From NCBI RefSeq assembly GCF_000271405.2, contig NC_018081.1:234856-298855 (forward strand): DNA of 64,000 nt, written 5' to 3'. Of the stretch, positions 35,331 through 43,679 are shown one piece after another. The stretch is from Enterococcus hirae ATCC 9790. Its GTDB lineage: Bacteria > Bacillota > Bacilli > Lactobacillales > Enterococcaceae. A model generated the notes under the pieces. That model saw only the letters and a list, made by a program, of their open reading frames with translations, had not been told where the DNA came from and searched no databases. The first letter of the stretch is position 1; each line of letters starts with the position of its first letter. A program made the translations under genes and the position numbers.

Positions 35331-36214
35331 CCTCTTCTCCCTACTTTCTTCAACAATTTATTTTGAATAAATGTGATCAGTAAAATGACGAGGAACAAAA
35401 TGACCGTCGCCGCCATAGCGATCCCTGGTCGACCAGCGATGTGGAATTTATCGTAAATATAAAAGACCGCTGTCGTAGCACTTTTGGCGATCCCTGGCTG
35501 CCCACCAAACAAAGCATAGACTTGAGTATAGACTTTAAACGCTCCGATGATATTGACAGTCAACAAGAAGGTGATCGTTGGGATCAATTGAGGAAACGTG
35601 ATCCGACTAAAAATCTCCCAAGCATCTGCTCCAAACATTCGAGCGATTTTATAATGCTCTTCGTCAATATTTCTTAAACCAGCCAATAAGATAATGATAT
35701 TGAATGCGAGACTGGTCCAAACCCCAAAGATGATCAACGTTGTCATACTCATCGAAACATTATCTAACCAATTGATTGATTCAAATCCTAAAAAATTCAG
35801 CAAATAATTAATGAGCCCATAGGACCCGTTGAAAAAATAGCGAAAGACGATCCCGATAGCAATCGTACTTGTCACATAAGGCATGAAAAAAATCGTTTCA
35901 AAAAAAGTCTTATGTTTCACTTTTTCAAAGATCACCCAAGCGATTCCCAGTGAAAGGAGCAATGAAATAGGAACAACTGTAAAAGCAAACAATGCGGTGT
36001 TTCTTAATGCTTTGATAAAGACTGGGTCTGACAACACACGCTGATAATTCTCAATTCCTGCAAATTGTTGATTGATTAAGGAGCCTTTTTGAAAGCTCAT
36101 CGCTAGTGAACGGAACAACGGATAGATACTGAACAAAACAATAATGACCAATGATGGCAGTAAGAAGAACCAAGCTTTCGGTTGATTTTCTGGATCATAT
36201 GCTTTTTTGAACAT
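35327..36214 (-). CDS. ABC permease, UgpA/MalF type
   Basis: 295 residues, six membrane segments. The EAA loop reads EEHYKIARMFGADAWEIFSR. N-terminal YDPENQPKAWFFLLPSLVI is typical of CUT1 permeases. Its start shares one base with the ATPase stop (TAATG). Confidence 0.92.
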   Translation of the reverse strand: MFKKAYDPENQPKAWFFLLPSLVIIVLFSIYPLFRSLAMSFQKGSLINQQFAGIENYQRVLSDPVFIKALRNTALFAFTVVPISLLLSLGIAWVIFEKVKHKTFFETIFFMPYVTSTIAIGIVFRYFFNGSYGLINYLLNFLGFESINWLDNVSMSMTTLIIFGVWTSLAFNIIILLAGLRNIDEEHYKIARMFGADAWEIFSRITFPQLIPTITFLLTVNIIGAFKVYTQVYALFGGQPGIAKSATTAVFYIYDKFHIAGRPGIAMAATVILFLVILLITFIQNKLLKKVGRRG

Positions 36215-37290
36215 TAGTACACCCGCTCCCCTTCTTCATCGAAAAGAAACATTTTATGGTACTGAAAATCAAAAGAGAGTACCGTATCTTCCTCGATGAG
36301 CTTTTCAATACTAACGATCGATTTCAGACGTTTCGCAGCGAGCGAAAAATTCAAAATCTGTTCACGTCCGATCAATTCAACTCCAGAAACTTGTACTTCG
36401 AACAATCCGTTAGTCGTTGGAAAAACGTCTTCTGGTCGAATCCCTAAGATATATTTTCCATCCACTAATGGTTTTCTTAATTGAGCGGATTCCAGTTTCG
36501 TCAGAGGAATTTGAAAATCCGTATGGCTGATTTTCCCTTCACGAACATTGACCTCGACCGGTAACGTATTGATGATCGGGTTACCGATAAAATTGGCAAC
36601 AAACAGGTTAGCCGGGTCTAAGTATAAATTCTGCGGAATATCATTTTGTTGAATCACACCTTCATTCAGTAAAATGATTTTGTCACTAATCGAAAGTGCT
36701 TCTTCTTGATCATGCGTCACAAAAATCGTAGTGATTCCAACTTCTTTTACCAAACGACGGATTTCTTCTCGTATCTTTAATCGCAAGCGTGCATCCAAAT
36801 TACTTAAGGGCTCGTCTAATAATAAAACTTCTGGTTTCTGGACTAAGGCTCGTGTAATAGCCACACGTTGTTGTTGTCCACCTGATAAAGTCCCTGGTTT
36901 TTTATCTTGGAGTTCTTCGATATTCGTTAGTTTCATATATTCCTGTGATATTTTTTTAGCTTCCGCTTTTTTGATTTTATTTTCGCCAACCGTCAATGGA
37001 AACATAATATTCTCAACCACAGTCATATGCGGGTATAAAGCATAATTTTGAAATACAAAACCAATATTCCGATCTTTCGGTTCCGTTCGTACCACCGACT
37101 CTCCACTAAAACGAATGTCCCCATGACTAGGGCTTAATAACCCCGCAATCAAATTCAAAATCGTTGATTTTCCACAACCACTAGGGCCAAGCAAACAAAC
37201 CAAATCCCCTTTTTCGATTTGAAAATCAACAGACTTCAGTGCTTCAAACCCATTATCGAATACTTTCTTCAGATTGATAACCTCAATCAT
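36214..37290 (-). CDS. ABC ATPase, UgpC/MsmK type
   Basis: 358 residues. Walker A GPSGCGKST at about 35-43, Q-loop FVFQNYALYPHMTV, signature LSGGQQQRV, Walker B LLLDEPLSNLDA, switch VTHDQEEA. A C-terminal TOBE/OB region (about 240-358) includes GIRPEDVFP, as in sugar and glycerol-phosphate importer ATPases. It is first in the operon. A cre-like site at 37564-37577 upstream suggests CcpA control. Confidence 0.92.
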   Translation of the reverse strand: MIEVINLKKVFDNGFEALKSVDFQIEKGDLVCLLGPSGCGKSTILNLIAGLLSPSHGDIRFSGESVVRTEPKDRNIGFVFQNYALYPHMTVVENIMFPLTVGENKIKKAEAKKISQEYMKLTNIEELQDKKPGTLSGGQQQRVAITRALVQKPEVLLLDEPLSNLDARLRLKIREEIRRLVKEVGITTIFVTHDQEEALSISDKIILLNEGVIQQNDIPQNLYLDPANLFVANFIGNPIINTLPVEVNVREGKISHTDFQIPLTKLESAQLRKPLVDGKYILGIRPEDVFPTTNGLFEVQVSGVELIGREQILNFSLAAKRLKSIVSIEKLIEEDTVLSFDFQYHKMFLFDEEGERVY

Positions 37291-37656
37291 TTTTCATAGC
37301 CCCTCACGTAATAAAATTTCTTTTTACAGGTGTTAATAATTTCTACCTTATAATCAATGCTAACGCTTCTATGTGTAGATTGATTTAATTCTGTGTAAAT
37401 ATCTTGAAAAGAAAACCATCTGCTCACACTTCCTCCAAAAAAAGATAACGTTCGTATTTTAATCATATAGAAACGGTTACAATTGATAAAAACTAAAAAA
37501 ATCACTTAAAAAGCATACTTACTTTATAAAGATATCAAATAACATTCTTTATTTATATACATTCAAAAGCGTTTTCATTGTATTATAATTTTTCAAACAA
37601 ACAAAAATATTCCTCTTGACCGTTTATTAAACGGATCAAGAGGAACGTTGACTTTT
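37291..37656. promoter_or_regulatory. Promoter region of the Ugp-like operon with a cre-like site and a terminator
   Basis: The minus strand has TGAAAACGCTTTTG at 37564-37577, 12 of 14 matches to the cre consensus. The hairpin at 37610-37645 terminates the upstream GH1 gene. A 72-codon frame at 37287-37505 has no support. Confidence 0.5.
37610..37645 (-). terminator. Terminator of the GH1 gene
   Basis: Near-perfect inverted repeat, TTCCTCTTGACCGTTT with AAACGGATCAAGAGGAA (one mismatch), directly after the stop at 37657. Confidence 0.9.
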
Positions 37657-39054
37657 TTATATTGTAAATTGGTTGGTATCAGATAGTTTTTTAAACCAGT
37701 GACCAGATTTTTTGATTGTCCGTTTACCATCATTCGCTAAATCAACGGAAATAAATCCATAACGATTTTTGTAAGCATTGGTCCACGACCAGTTATCCAT
37801 ACACGTCCACATATGATACCCCAAGCAATTAGCACCTTCTTCGATTGCTTGGTGAACATATTTTAGATGTTCTTGGACAAATTCAATGCGATAATCATCG
37901 TGGATCATCCCATCTTCTTCGATAAAACGTGCTTCATTTTCAACACCCATACCGTTTTCAGAAATGAAACAGTCAATATTACCATAATGGTCTCGAACAT
38001 TGATTAAGATATCATAAATTCCCTTTTCATAAATTTCCCAACCACGATAAGGATTCATTTTACGATTTGGCATTTCATAATTATCAAAATAATCTTCTGG
38101 CATTGGTCCATTTTCATGATCAATCGGTGTTTCTTTTGCTTTGACTCTTCTTGGTTGGTAATAATTGATTCCTAATAAGTCAATGGTATTTTCTTTAATG
38201 ATCGCTAAGTCATCTTCTTGCATCGCTGGTACCATGTCTAATTCTTTCACAATGGCGATCAATTCTGGTGGGAACTCACCTTTAACTGCTGGATCAAGAA
38301 ACGAACGATTAAAAAAGGCATCAGCTAATTTAGCTGCTTTGACATCTTCTGGGTTGTTTTCATCCCGAGGATAGCTTGGTGTTAGATTCAAAATGATTCC
38401 GATTGAGCCATCTAATGCCATGGAATGATACGCTTTGACGGCTAATGCAGAAGCCAGCGCTTCATGATAGCCTACTTGGATCGCCTTTTTCATATCGGAC
38501 TCTTCCGGGTAATGCCAACGGTAAAGATACCCAGCTTCAACTGGCACGATTGGCTCATTATGGGTAAACCATTTTTTGATTTTCGTCCCAAATAATTCAA
38601 AACAAATCTTAGCATACCTTTCATACGCTTCAACCGTTTCCCGATTGAGCCATCCGCCTTTTTCTTGCAAAGGCATCGGCATATCAAAATGATATAAATT
38701 CACAAATGGTTCAATGCCATTAGCGATCAATTCATCGAAATACGAATGGTAAAAATCAACAGCTTGTTGGTTCACTTCGCCAGTCCCTTCAGGAATCAGG
38801 CGACTCCATTGGATCGAAGTACGAAAACTATTGTGTCCAGTTTGTTTCATTAATTGAACGTCTTCTTTATACTTCGTGTACACTTGTGATGTCTTTTCAG
38901 GACCTACTTGATCAAAGAACTTTTCTGGTTCTTGGCTAAACCAATAATCAAAAATATTCTCTCCTTTACCATCGCCAGCAATACGACCTTCTGTTTGTGG
39001 GCCACTTGCGGCTGATCCCCACCAAAAATTACTTGGAAATTGATAATTTGTCAT
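37657..39054 (-). CDS. Glycoside hydrolase family 1 (6-phospho-beta-glucosidase type)
   Basis: 465 residues. GH1 N-terminal signature FPSNFWWGSAASGPQTEG; acid/base Glu in FTHNEP near residue 170; nucleophile Glu in FISENGMG near 370; C-terminal GYHMWTCMDNWSWTNAY and YGFISVD. Soluble and cytoplasmic. GH1 members of this size in lactic bacteria mostly cleave PTS-imported 6-phospho-beta-glucosides. It is not adjacent to a PTS gene here, so free beta-glucosides cannot be excluded. Two AGCAAACGTTT operator-like boxes at 39121-39166 precede it. Confidence 0.9.
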   Translation of the reverse strand: MTNYQFPSNFWWGSAASGPQTEGRIAGDGKGENIFDYWFSQEPEKFFDQVGPEKTSQVYTKYKEDVQLMKQTGHNSFRTSIQWSRLIPEGTGEVNQQAVDFYHSYFDELIANGIEPFVNLYHFDMPMPLQEKGGWLNRETVEAYERYAKICFELFGTKIKKWFTHNEPIVPVEAGYLYRWHYPEESDMKKAIQVGYHEALASALAVKAYHSMALDGSIGIILNLTPSYPRDENNPEDVKAAKLADAFFNRSFLDPAVKGEFPPELIAIVKELDMVPAMQEDDLAIIKENTIDLLGINYYQPRRVKAKETPIDHENGPMPEDYFDNYEMPNRKMNPYRGWEIYEKGIYDILINVRDHYGNIDCFISENGMGVENEARFIEEDGMIHDDYRIEFVQEHLKYVHQAIEEGANCLGYHMWTCMDNWSWTNAYKNRYGFISVDLANDGKRTIKKSGHWFKKLSDTNQFTI

Positions 39055-39120
39055 CCACTCACACCTTCTATTAAAGAGTTCAGTTTATTTGCTAAATAAT
39101 ACTTGTTCCCTACTCAATAT

Positions 39121-39166
39121 AGCAAACGTTTACACCAGTTACAAGTTAATTTAGCAAACGTTTTAT
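39121..39166 (-). promoter_or_regulatory. Pair of AAACGTTT operator/cre-like boxes upstream of the GH1 gene
   Basis: AGCAAACGTTTACA at 39121-39134 and AGCAAACGTTTTAT at 39153-39166, 32 bp apart (three helical turns). The first fits a cre site on the minus strand (TGTAAACGTTTGCT). The regular spacing suggests a LacI/GalR-type repressor or CcpA. Confidence 0.55.
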
Positions 39167-39450
39167 TTAGTTGAAACGACTCGTACACCCCTACTTCATT
39201 TGCTGTACTGAGCAAACCAGTCCTTTTGAAGGGGAGTTGACATCTGTAAAGAAATGAGATTGAATAGAAGAGACATAAACACCTTTTTTCAATGGAATAG
39301 ACAAAAGCTAGTATTCCTAAATCTTATAATAGAAGCTATACTAATTTATTAGTCACAGTAAACGCAACGACAGAAACCCAGCCAACTTGGTTGACTAGAG
39401 GATTCACACCGTTTGTAGTTAAAGCTGTATCATACAATGGAGGAAATATT
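39167..39450. other. Divergent intergenic region
   Basis: It carries the promoter area for the lipoprotein gene at 39451. An inverted repeat (GCCAACTTGGTTGAC near 39382) is visible. No gene is supported; the upstream in-frame extension at 39391 lacks an RBS. Confidence 0.35.
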
Positions 39451-39876
39451 TTGAAGAAATTAGTCATCATGGTTCTTTCGCTTGTCAGCTGTTTTACTTT
39501 ATCAGGATGCAGCCTATTCGGTGGATCTGGTAATTCAGCAGACCAAACGACAGATTCATCGACTCTACAAGCTGAAAAAGAGGATATCAGTAACAGTAAC
39601 TATTCATTAAAAGTCCGCAAAGACATGAATTTAGTCAGTGGACAAATCATTTTTAGCGATCATAAAATGGAATGGACACGTACCTATACAGGAACTGAAA
39701 AAGATACCGCAAGTACTTCTCAAGAAAAAACAGTACTCAATGATATCAAGATCAAGACCGAAGCAGACACTTATACCATCTCTGGTAAAGAAGATGGTAA
39801 AGAAGTATCCGTTACCTTCAAAAAGATCGGAAACTACCGAATCGAAGATCAGGATGGAAATATTTATAGTTTGTAA
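39451..39876 (+). CDS. Small secreted lipoprotein, unknown function
   Basis: 141 residues from TTG 39451, chosen because GGAGG lies at the right distance; the longer upstream frame lacks an RBS. Signal peptide KKLVIMVLSLVSCFTLSGC with lipobox LSGC and mature Cys at about 20. The mature part has a Ser/Asp/Thr linker, then a small beta-rich domain (YTGTEKDTAS, TYTISGKEDGKEVSVTFKK, YRIEDQDGNIYSL). I do not recognise the family. It resembles small enterococcal lipoproteins of unknown role. Confidence 0.75.
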   Translation: MKKLVIMVLSLVSCFTLSGCSLFGGSGNSADQTTDSSTLQAEKEDISNSNYSLKVRKDMNLVSGQIIFSDHKMEWTRTYTGTEKDTASTSQEKTVLNDIKIKTEADTYTISGKEDGKEVSVTFKKIGNYRIEDQDGNIYSL

Positions 39877-40031
39877 AAGACCTAAAAAGACCGACTTGAC
39901 CTGATCAGTAAAGGAAAAACTTTTAGAACAGCTTTTATTTTTGAAAAAACTTGCAACTGTTCTGGCTGTTTTCTTGTCACTTCGTACAAAAAAACGAGAG
40001 CTGACATGACTCACTCGCTAGGAATTAACTG

Positions 40032-40064
40032 AAATTAAGAGAAATTGTTAATTTCTCTTAATTT
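40032..40064. terminator. Terminator hairpin after the lipoprotein gene
   Basis: Perfect AAATTAAGAGAAATT/AATTTCTCTTAATTT with T7 on the plus strand. Confidence 0.85.
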
Positions 40065-40126
40065 TTTTGTTTCTGCCATTTCTTTCTGGTATATTGGGTA
40101 AGCACAATGTGATAAAGGAGAAAAAA

Positions 40127-40309
40127 ATGAGTATATTTGATAGTCATGATTATTGTACTTGTACAACCAGTAAAAATATTCATACCGAATTTAGTGATCA
40201 AGGAAGCTTAAGTATTTGCGATCACTGTCATAAAACTGTAAAAGATTCATTTAAGTCATTTGAATCCTATACGAAAGAAAGACATGCGGATGTTTTAACT
40301 GTTAAATAA
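40127..40309 (+). CDS. Small Cys/His-containing protein, 60 residues
   Basis: ATG 40127 follows AAAGGAG. The product opens MSIFDSHDYCTCTTSKNIH and contains CTC and, further on, ICDHCH, a spacing compatible with a single zinc-ribbon-like site. No known function. It has its own promoter-like region and is followed by a hairpin at 40352-40399. Confidence 0.7.
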   Translation: MSIFDSHDYCTCTTSKNIHTEFSDQGSLSICDHCHKTVKDSFKSFESYTKERHADVLTVK

Positions 40310-40351
40310 AGTCTCGGCCTTATTTTGTATAAGTATGGCAGGATACCAATA

Positions 40352-40399
40352 GGTCAAAAGATTTGAAGATGTCAAAAGACACGTTCAAATCTTTTGATC
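40352..40399 (+). terminator. Terminator of the small Cys/His protein gene
   Basis: GGTCAAAAGATTTGAA pairs with TTCAAATCTTTTGATC, followed by TATTTTTA. Confidence 0.75.
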
Positions 40400-40511
40400 T
40401 ATTTTTACTATCTTTTTCACTTAGCCAAAAACAGCTTTTTCCTTGATAAATTGATTACTATCGAACTGTGTTCTTTCGAATCATGGCTTTTCAGGAACCG
40501 CTCTATCAAAA

Positions 40512-40566
40512 ACAAGCTGGAAAACCTCCAAATCGTTTCGACTATCTTGGAGGTTTTCCAGCTTGT
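40512..40566 (-). terminator. Terminator of the deoxynucleoside salvage operon
   Basis: Perfect 20-bp inverted repeat, ACAAGCTGGAAAACCTCCAA at 40512-40531 with its complement at 40547-40566; the minus strand continues TTTTTGATAG. Past the stop at 40619. Confidence 0.9.
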
Positions 40567-40618
40567 TTCTTAAAATGAACGATGTCATCATCTTTTTAAA
40601 ATGGAACATTATGACTGT

Positions 40619-41323
40619 TTACTGACCCAGTCCTTGTCCTTTTGCATGTTGATTCTCAGTAAAGTATTTCCCTGCCTCTACATCGCTTAATTCTGCTAAT
40701 TTTTGTTGGATTTGTTCAATGACCTCTTTTGCATGTTCTGGCTTTTCAACAAAATCGAAGCGGTCACCATCGATTTGAATCTTCGGACAAACATCAAAAT
40801 CTTCATACCATTGATCATAACGTTGATTTAAAGAGCGATAATAGTCATAAAGTGTCTCATCACTTTCCAGCTGTTCATAATCACGACCCCGTTTTTTGAT
40901 GCGATCCAACATTGTATCCAAGGACACTTTGATATGAACCATCAAGTCTGGACGTTTCTTAGGAGCAACATCGTCTAACTCGTTAAGCATCGTATCCAAT
41001 AAATTATCATATTGTTGCACTTCAATATCGGTCACTCGACCTAGATCTGCATTTAAATGAAATAGCAGGCTATCTTCATAGATCGAACGGTCTAACACGT
41101 TATCATCATCCACTAAAGCATTTTTCATCGCTAAAAATCGTTTATTCAAAAAGAAAATTTGCAATAAAAAAGCATACTGTTCTGGATTTGAATAAAAAAG
41201 TGGTAACACTTCATTATCCTCAACACTTTCATAAAATGGTTTTGAGTCGATTTCTTTCGCAAGCATATCTGTCAAACTGCTTTTTCCTGCACCAATCGTT
41301 CCTGAAATTAATATCACTGACAT
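40619..41323 (-). CDS. Deoxynucleoside kinase (dGK/dAK family)
   Basis: 234 residues. P-loop SGTIGAGKSSL at residues 7-17; YESVEDNEVLPLFY near 31; DRSIYEDSLLFHL with the ERS/DRS-type motif near 90; LID region RIKKRGRDYEQ near 142. It phosphorylates purine deoxynucleosides (deoxyadenosine or deoxyguanosine) for dNTP salvage. Last of a three-gene operon with a nucleoside deoxyribosyltransferase and a LOG-type phosphoribohydrolase, which fits nucleoside recycling. Confidence 0.92.
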   Translation of the reverse strand: MSVILISGTIGAGKSSLTDMLAKEIDSKPFYESVEDNEVLPLFYSNPEQYAFLLQIFFLNKRFLAMKNALVDDDNVLDRSIYEDSLLFHLNADLGRVTDIEVQQYDNLLDTMLNELDDVAPKKRPDLMVHIKVSLDTMLDRIKKRGRDYEQLESDETLYDYYRSLNQRYDQWYEDFDVCPKIQIDGDRFDFVEKPEHAKEVIEQIQQKLAELSDVEAGKYFTENQHAKGQGLGQ

Positions 41324-41345
41324 GCAATCCTTCCTCTTTCTATTT

Positions 41346-41786
41346 CTATAAGTACTCGCCTACGTATTTCGTTACTGGTAATGTTTTAAAATCGTAGTCA
41401 CGTACTTCGTCAACTGTTTTTAAATAAGTATGCAAACTTTGAGTAATCATCAAATTAGTTGGAACAGTCTCTTCTTGGAAAACAATCATTGGTTTTTTCA
41501 TCATTGTTGCTGCCCCTAATTCATAAGCTGTCCCTGGATCAATGATTTGATGTTCATAATCTAAAATAGCTACTACGTAATCAGCTGCTGTTAGTTCTGC
41601 CATATCTTTTTCATAAACTTCTTGTGCCCAACCTGCACTAAACATTTCATAATTACTTTCTTGATGATGTCTTGGTGAATAAAAACCAGTCACCGTTGGA
41701 TTTTCTTCCAATGCTTTTTCGATACGAGCAACACGCTCAACTTGCTCCTCTGAAAAGAATGGACCTGCTAAATAAATTTGACTCAT
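41346..41786 (-). CDS. Nucleoside 2-deoxyribosyltransferase
   Basis: 146 residues. N-terminal IYLAGPFFSEEQVERV is the substrate loop of the family; the catalytic Glu lies in the DPGTAYELGAA block near residue 88, and FYSPRHH follows the N-terminal strand. It swaps the base on 2'-deoxyribonucleosides. Its ATG overlaps the stop of the upstream LOG gene (TAATG) and the kinase gene follows 22 bp later. Confidence 0.93.
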   Translation of the reverse strand: MSQIYLAGPFFSEEQVERVARIEKALEENPTVTGFYSPRHHQESNYEMFSAGWAQEVYEKDMAELTAADYVVAILDYEHQIIDPGTAYELGAATMMKKPMIVFQEETVPTNLMITQSLHTYLKTVDEVRDYDFKTLPVTKYVGEYL

Positions 41787-42361
41787 TAATTTGCCTCCTC
41801 TAATAATAGTTGTGTTTCACTTACTTCTGCGCGTAATAAATCGACTAGTTCTAATGGGTTATTTGAAAAAAAGACGTAATCCAGCCATTTGGCATCCATA
41901 AATTCTTCTTTGGCAAACGTTTCTAATAACGTCTTTAAACCTTCATAATATCCTCCGATATCTAAAATACCAATCGGTTTCTTCGCTGTTAAATCAATGG
42001 CCATCCAAGATAAAAGTTGAGAAAACTCTTCTAAGGTTCCCAATCCTCCAGGAAAGATCAAAACAGCATCTCCTTGTTCAAATAACAATACTTTTCGTTC
42101 GTCGATTGTCTCGGTAGGAATAAAAGTTGTTACATTTGTATTCGGTAACTCAGAATCAAAAAGCCCTGTTGGATAGATACCAGTGACTTTCCCATTGTTT
42201 TCTAGTAAAGTCTGACTGAAAACTCCCATGATACCCGATTCTGATCCACCATAAACCAGCTCAATCTCTTCTTGAGCCATATATTTTCCTAACGTTTGGG
42301 CAATAAATTTATAGCTTTCTTTATTACCAAAACGGGAGCCACAAAAAACTGTTAGTTTCAA
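41786..42361 (-). CDS. LOG family protein (nucleoside monophosphate phosphoribohydrolase)
   Basis: 191 residues from TTG 42361 (KLTVFCGSRFGN). An upstream TTG at 42376 is possible; neither has a strong RBS. Rossmann-like fold with LVYGGSESGIMG and the catalytic PGGLGTLEE block near residue 105. LOG proteins release the base from nucleoside 5'-monophosphates. As first gene of the operon it would feed free bases to the deoxyribosyltransferase. A NrdR-like box at 42462-42477 lies upstream. Confidence 0.88.
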   Translation of the reverse strand: MKLTVFCGSRFGNKESYKFIAQTLGKYMAQEEIELVYGGSESGIMGVFSQTLLENNGKVTGIYPTGLFDSELPNTNVTTFIPTETIDERKVLLFEQGDAVLIFPGGLGTLEEFSQLLSWMAIDLTAKKPIGILDIGGYYEGLKTLLETFAKEEFMDAKWLDYVFFSNNPLELVDLLRAEVSETQLLLEEAN

Positions 42362-42461
42362 AAAAACACATCCCAACTCAAAAGTCTAACTTCATTTTAC
42401 ACTTGTTTTTTAAAATAAAAGACTAGATTTTGTGATTTTTTAGTGGTATATAAGAAAACAA

Positions 42462-42477
42462 ACACTATATCTAGTGT
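42462..42477 (-). promoter_or_regulatory. NrdR-box-like palindrome upstream of the deoxynucleoside salvage operon
   Basis: ACACTATATCTAGTGT fits the published NrdR consensus acaCwAtATaTwGtgt at nearly every position. Only one box is seen, whereas NrdR sites usually come in pairs. Confidence 0.4.
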
Positions 42478-42479
42478 TT

Positions 42480-43082
42480 GTTGGCGAAAACTTTTTTAAT
42501 CTTTTTTATTTTAAAAAAACATTAAATAACATAAATGTTTAAATTTGAAACGACTTTCTTAATTAAGAAAGCTTGCTTTCATCGTGTTCTGACAATAACA
42601 TTCACTCATTTAACGAGAATCTAGCATCATTCTTTTCTCGAAAAAAATTTGATAAAATAATTGTTATGTTTCATTATCTGTAAATGTTTCGCTAAAAATT
42701 TTATGTACATGAACTCCCCAATCAAATGTTTTCTTGAATTGTTCTATTTTCTGATATTCATCACATTTTGACAACCAATAAGAAAGACCAACTTTTTATC
42801 TAATAGCAAAAAAATAAGCCAATACTTGAAAGATAATCTGCACTCCTTCAATATATCGGTTTTATCTCATGGTACGACGGCTCACTCAATTATTGTTCTG
42901 ATCTTGAAAAACGATAGAAACAGCCAAATGCTTTTATTCTAAAACATGTGCTTTTTATGTTCCTTGAAAAAGCCAAAACCAACATTGACACACTTTACTC
43001 GCCCAAGTAAACTCTCCCCTATTTGTTGCACTTGCTATCTTCATTTTACTCGTTATCCTCAGGTGTATGTTTTTGGATAAAA
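42480..43082. other. Gene-poor AT-rich region
   Basis: About 600 bp without a plausible gene on either strand. I see no strong hairpin or repeat in it. Confidence 0.4.
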
Positions 43083-43115
43083 AAATGGACTGGACACATC
43101 GTATCCAATCCATTT
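43083..43115 (-). terminator. Orphan terminator facing the minus strand
   Basis: AAATGGACTGGA pairs with TCCAATCCATTT (one G-U or mismatch), followed on the minus strand by seven Ts. It is 565 bp from the nearest minus-strand stop, so it may end a long kdgK read-through or an unannotated transcript. Confidence 0.65.
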
Positions 43116-43199
43116 ATGGCACAGTAAATAAAACACATGTAATTCATCTATTTTTCTCATCAAAAAAGGTAGATTTCTCCTTTAAGATTCGATACAATA

Positions 43200-43310
43200 A
43201 ACGAAGTTGATGGTTTCCATTGACTATGGCAAACTTGATTGGTCAATGTGGTTGACTTTTTCAAGACCTCTGTTTCTGGCTGCCACTAGAAATGGAGGTG
43301 CCTTTTTTAT
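43200..43310 (+). ncRNA. Candidate structured RNA with two hairpins and a terminator
   Basis: CATTGAC (43218-43224) pairs with GTCAATG (43242-43248). Then ACCTCTGTTTCT (from 43266) pairs with AGAAATGGAGGT (to 43299), followed by six Ts. A TACAAT just upstream (near 43193) could be a -10 element. No matching known RNA family came to mind, and the 85-codon frame over it has no RBS. Confidence 0.35.
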
Positions 43311-43679
43311 TCGGCTGTTTCTATCTGTTCCTTATAATACTGATCGCTTACGTGGTAGTCAAGAGAAAACGAAAACCTACAAAAAACTGTACTGTTTTTC
43401 TCCCAGATTTTTGTCAAAAATATTTCTCCTTCTTTTAGACCCTAAAAACAACAGAGAAAGTTAGCGATCTAAAACGACCGCTACAGTTGCAACTCTATTC
43501 AATCATTTCTGGATTTTTACCTTCTGCTTGATAAACTCTTGGCTGATCTGCTATCTACTAAAAGCTAACTTTTAATATTTCAGACGATGTCAAAAAGTCT
43601 CGAAACACTGATTCCCATTTCAAGACTTTCTTAACGCTCCGATGCATTTTATTTCGTCCATTCATCGCAAGACTATTTC

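Noticed and set aside
39055..39450. Possible tRNA or other RNA near 39360-39420
   Set aside because: Only a short inverted repeat; no cloverleaf or CCA end.
43207..43464. 85-codon plus-strand frame in the gene desert
   Set aside because: No RBS, crosses a hairpin and a T-run terminator, atypical composition.
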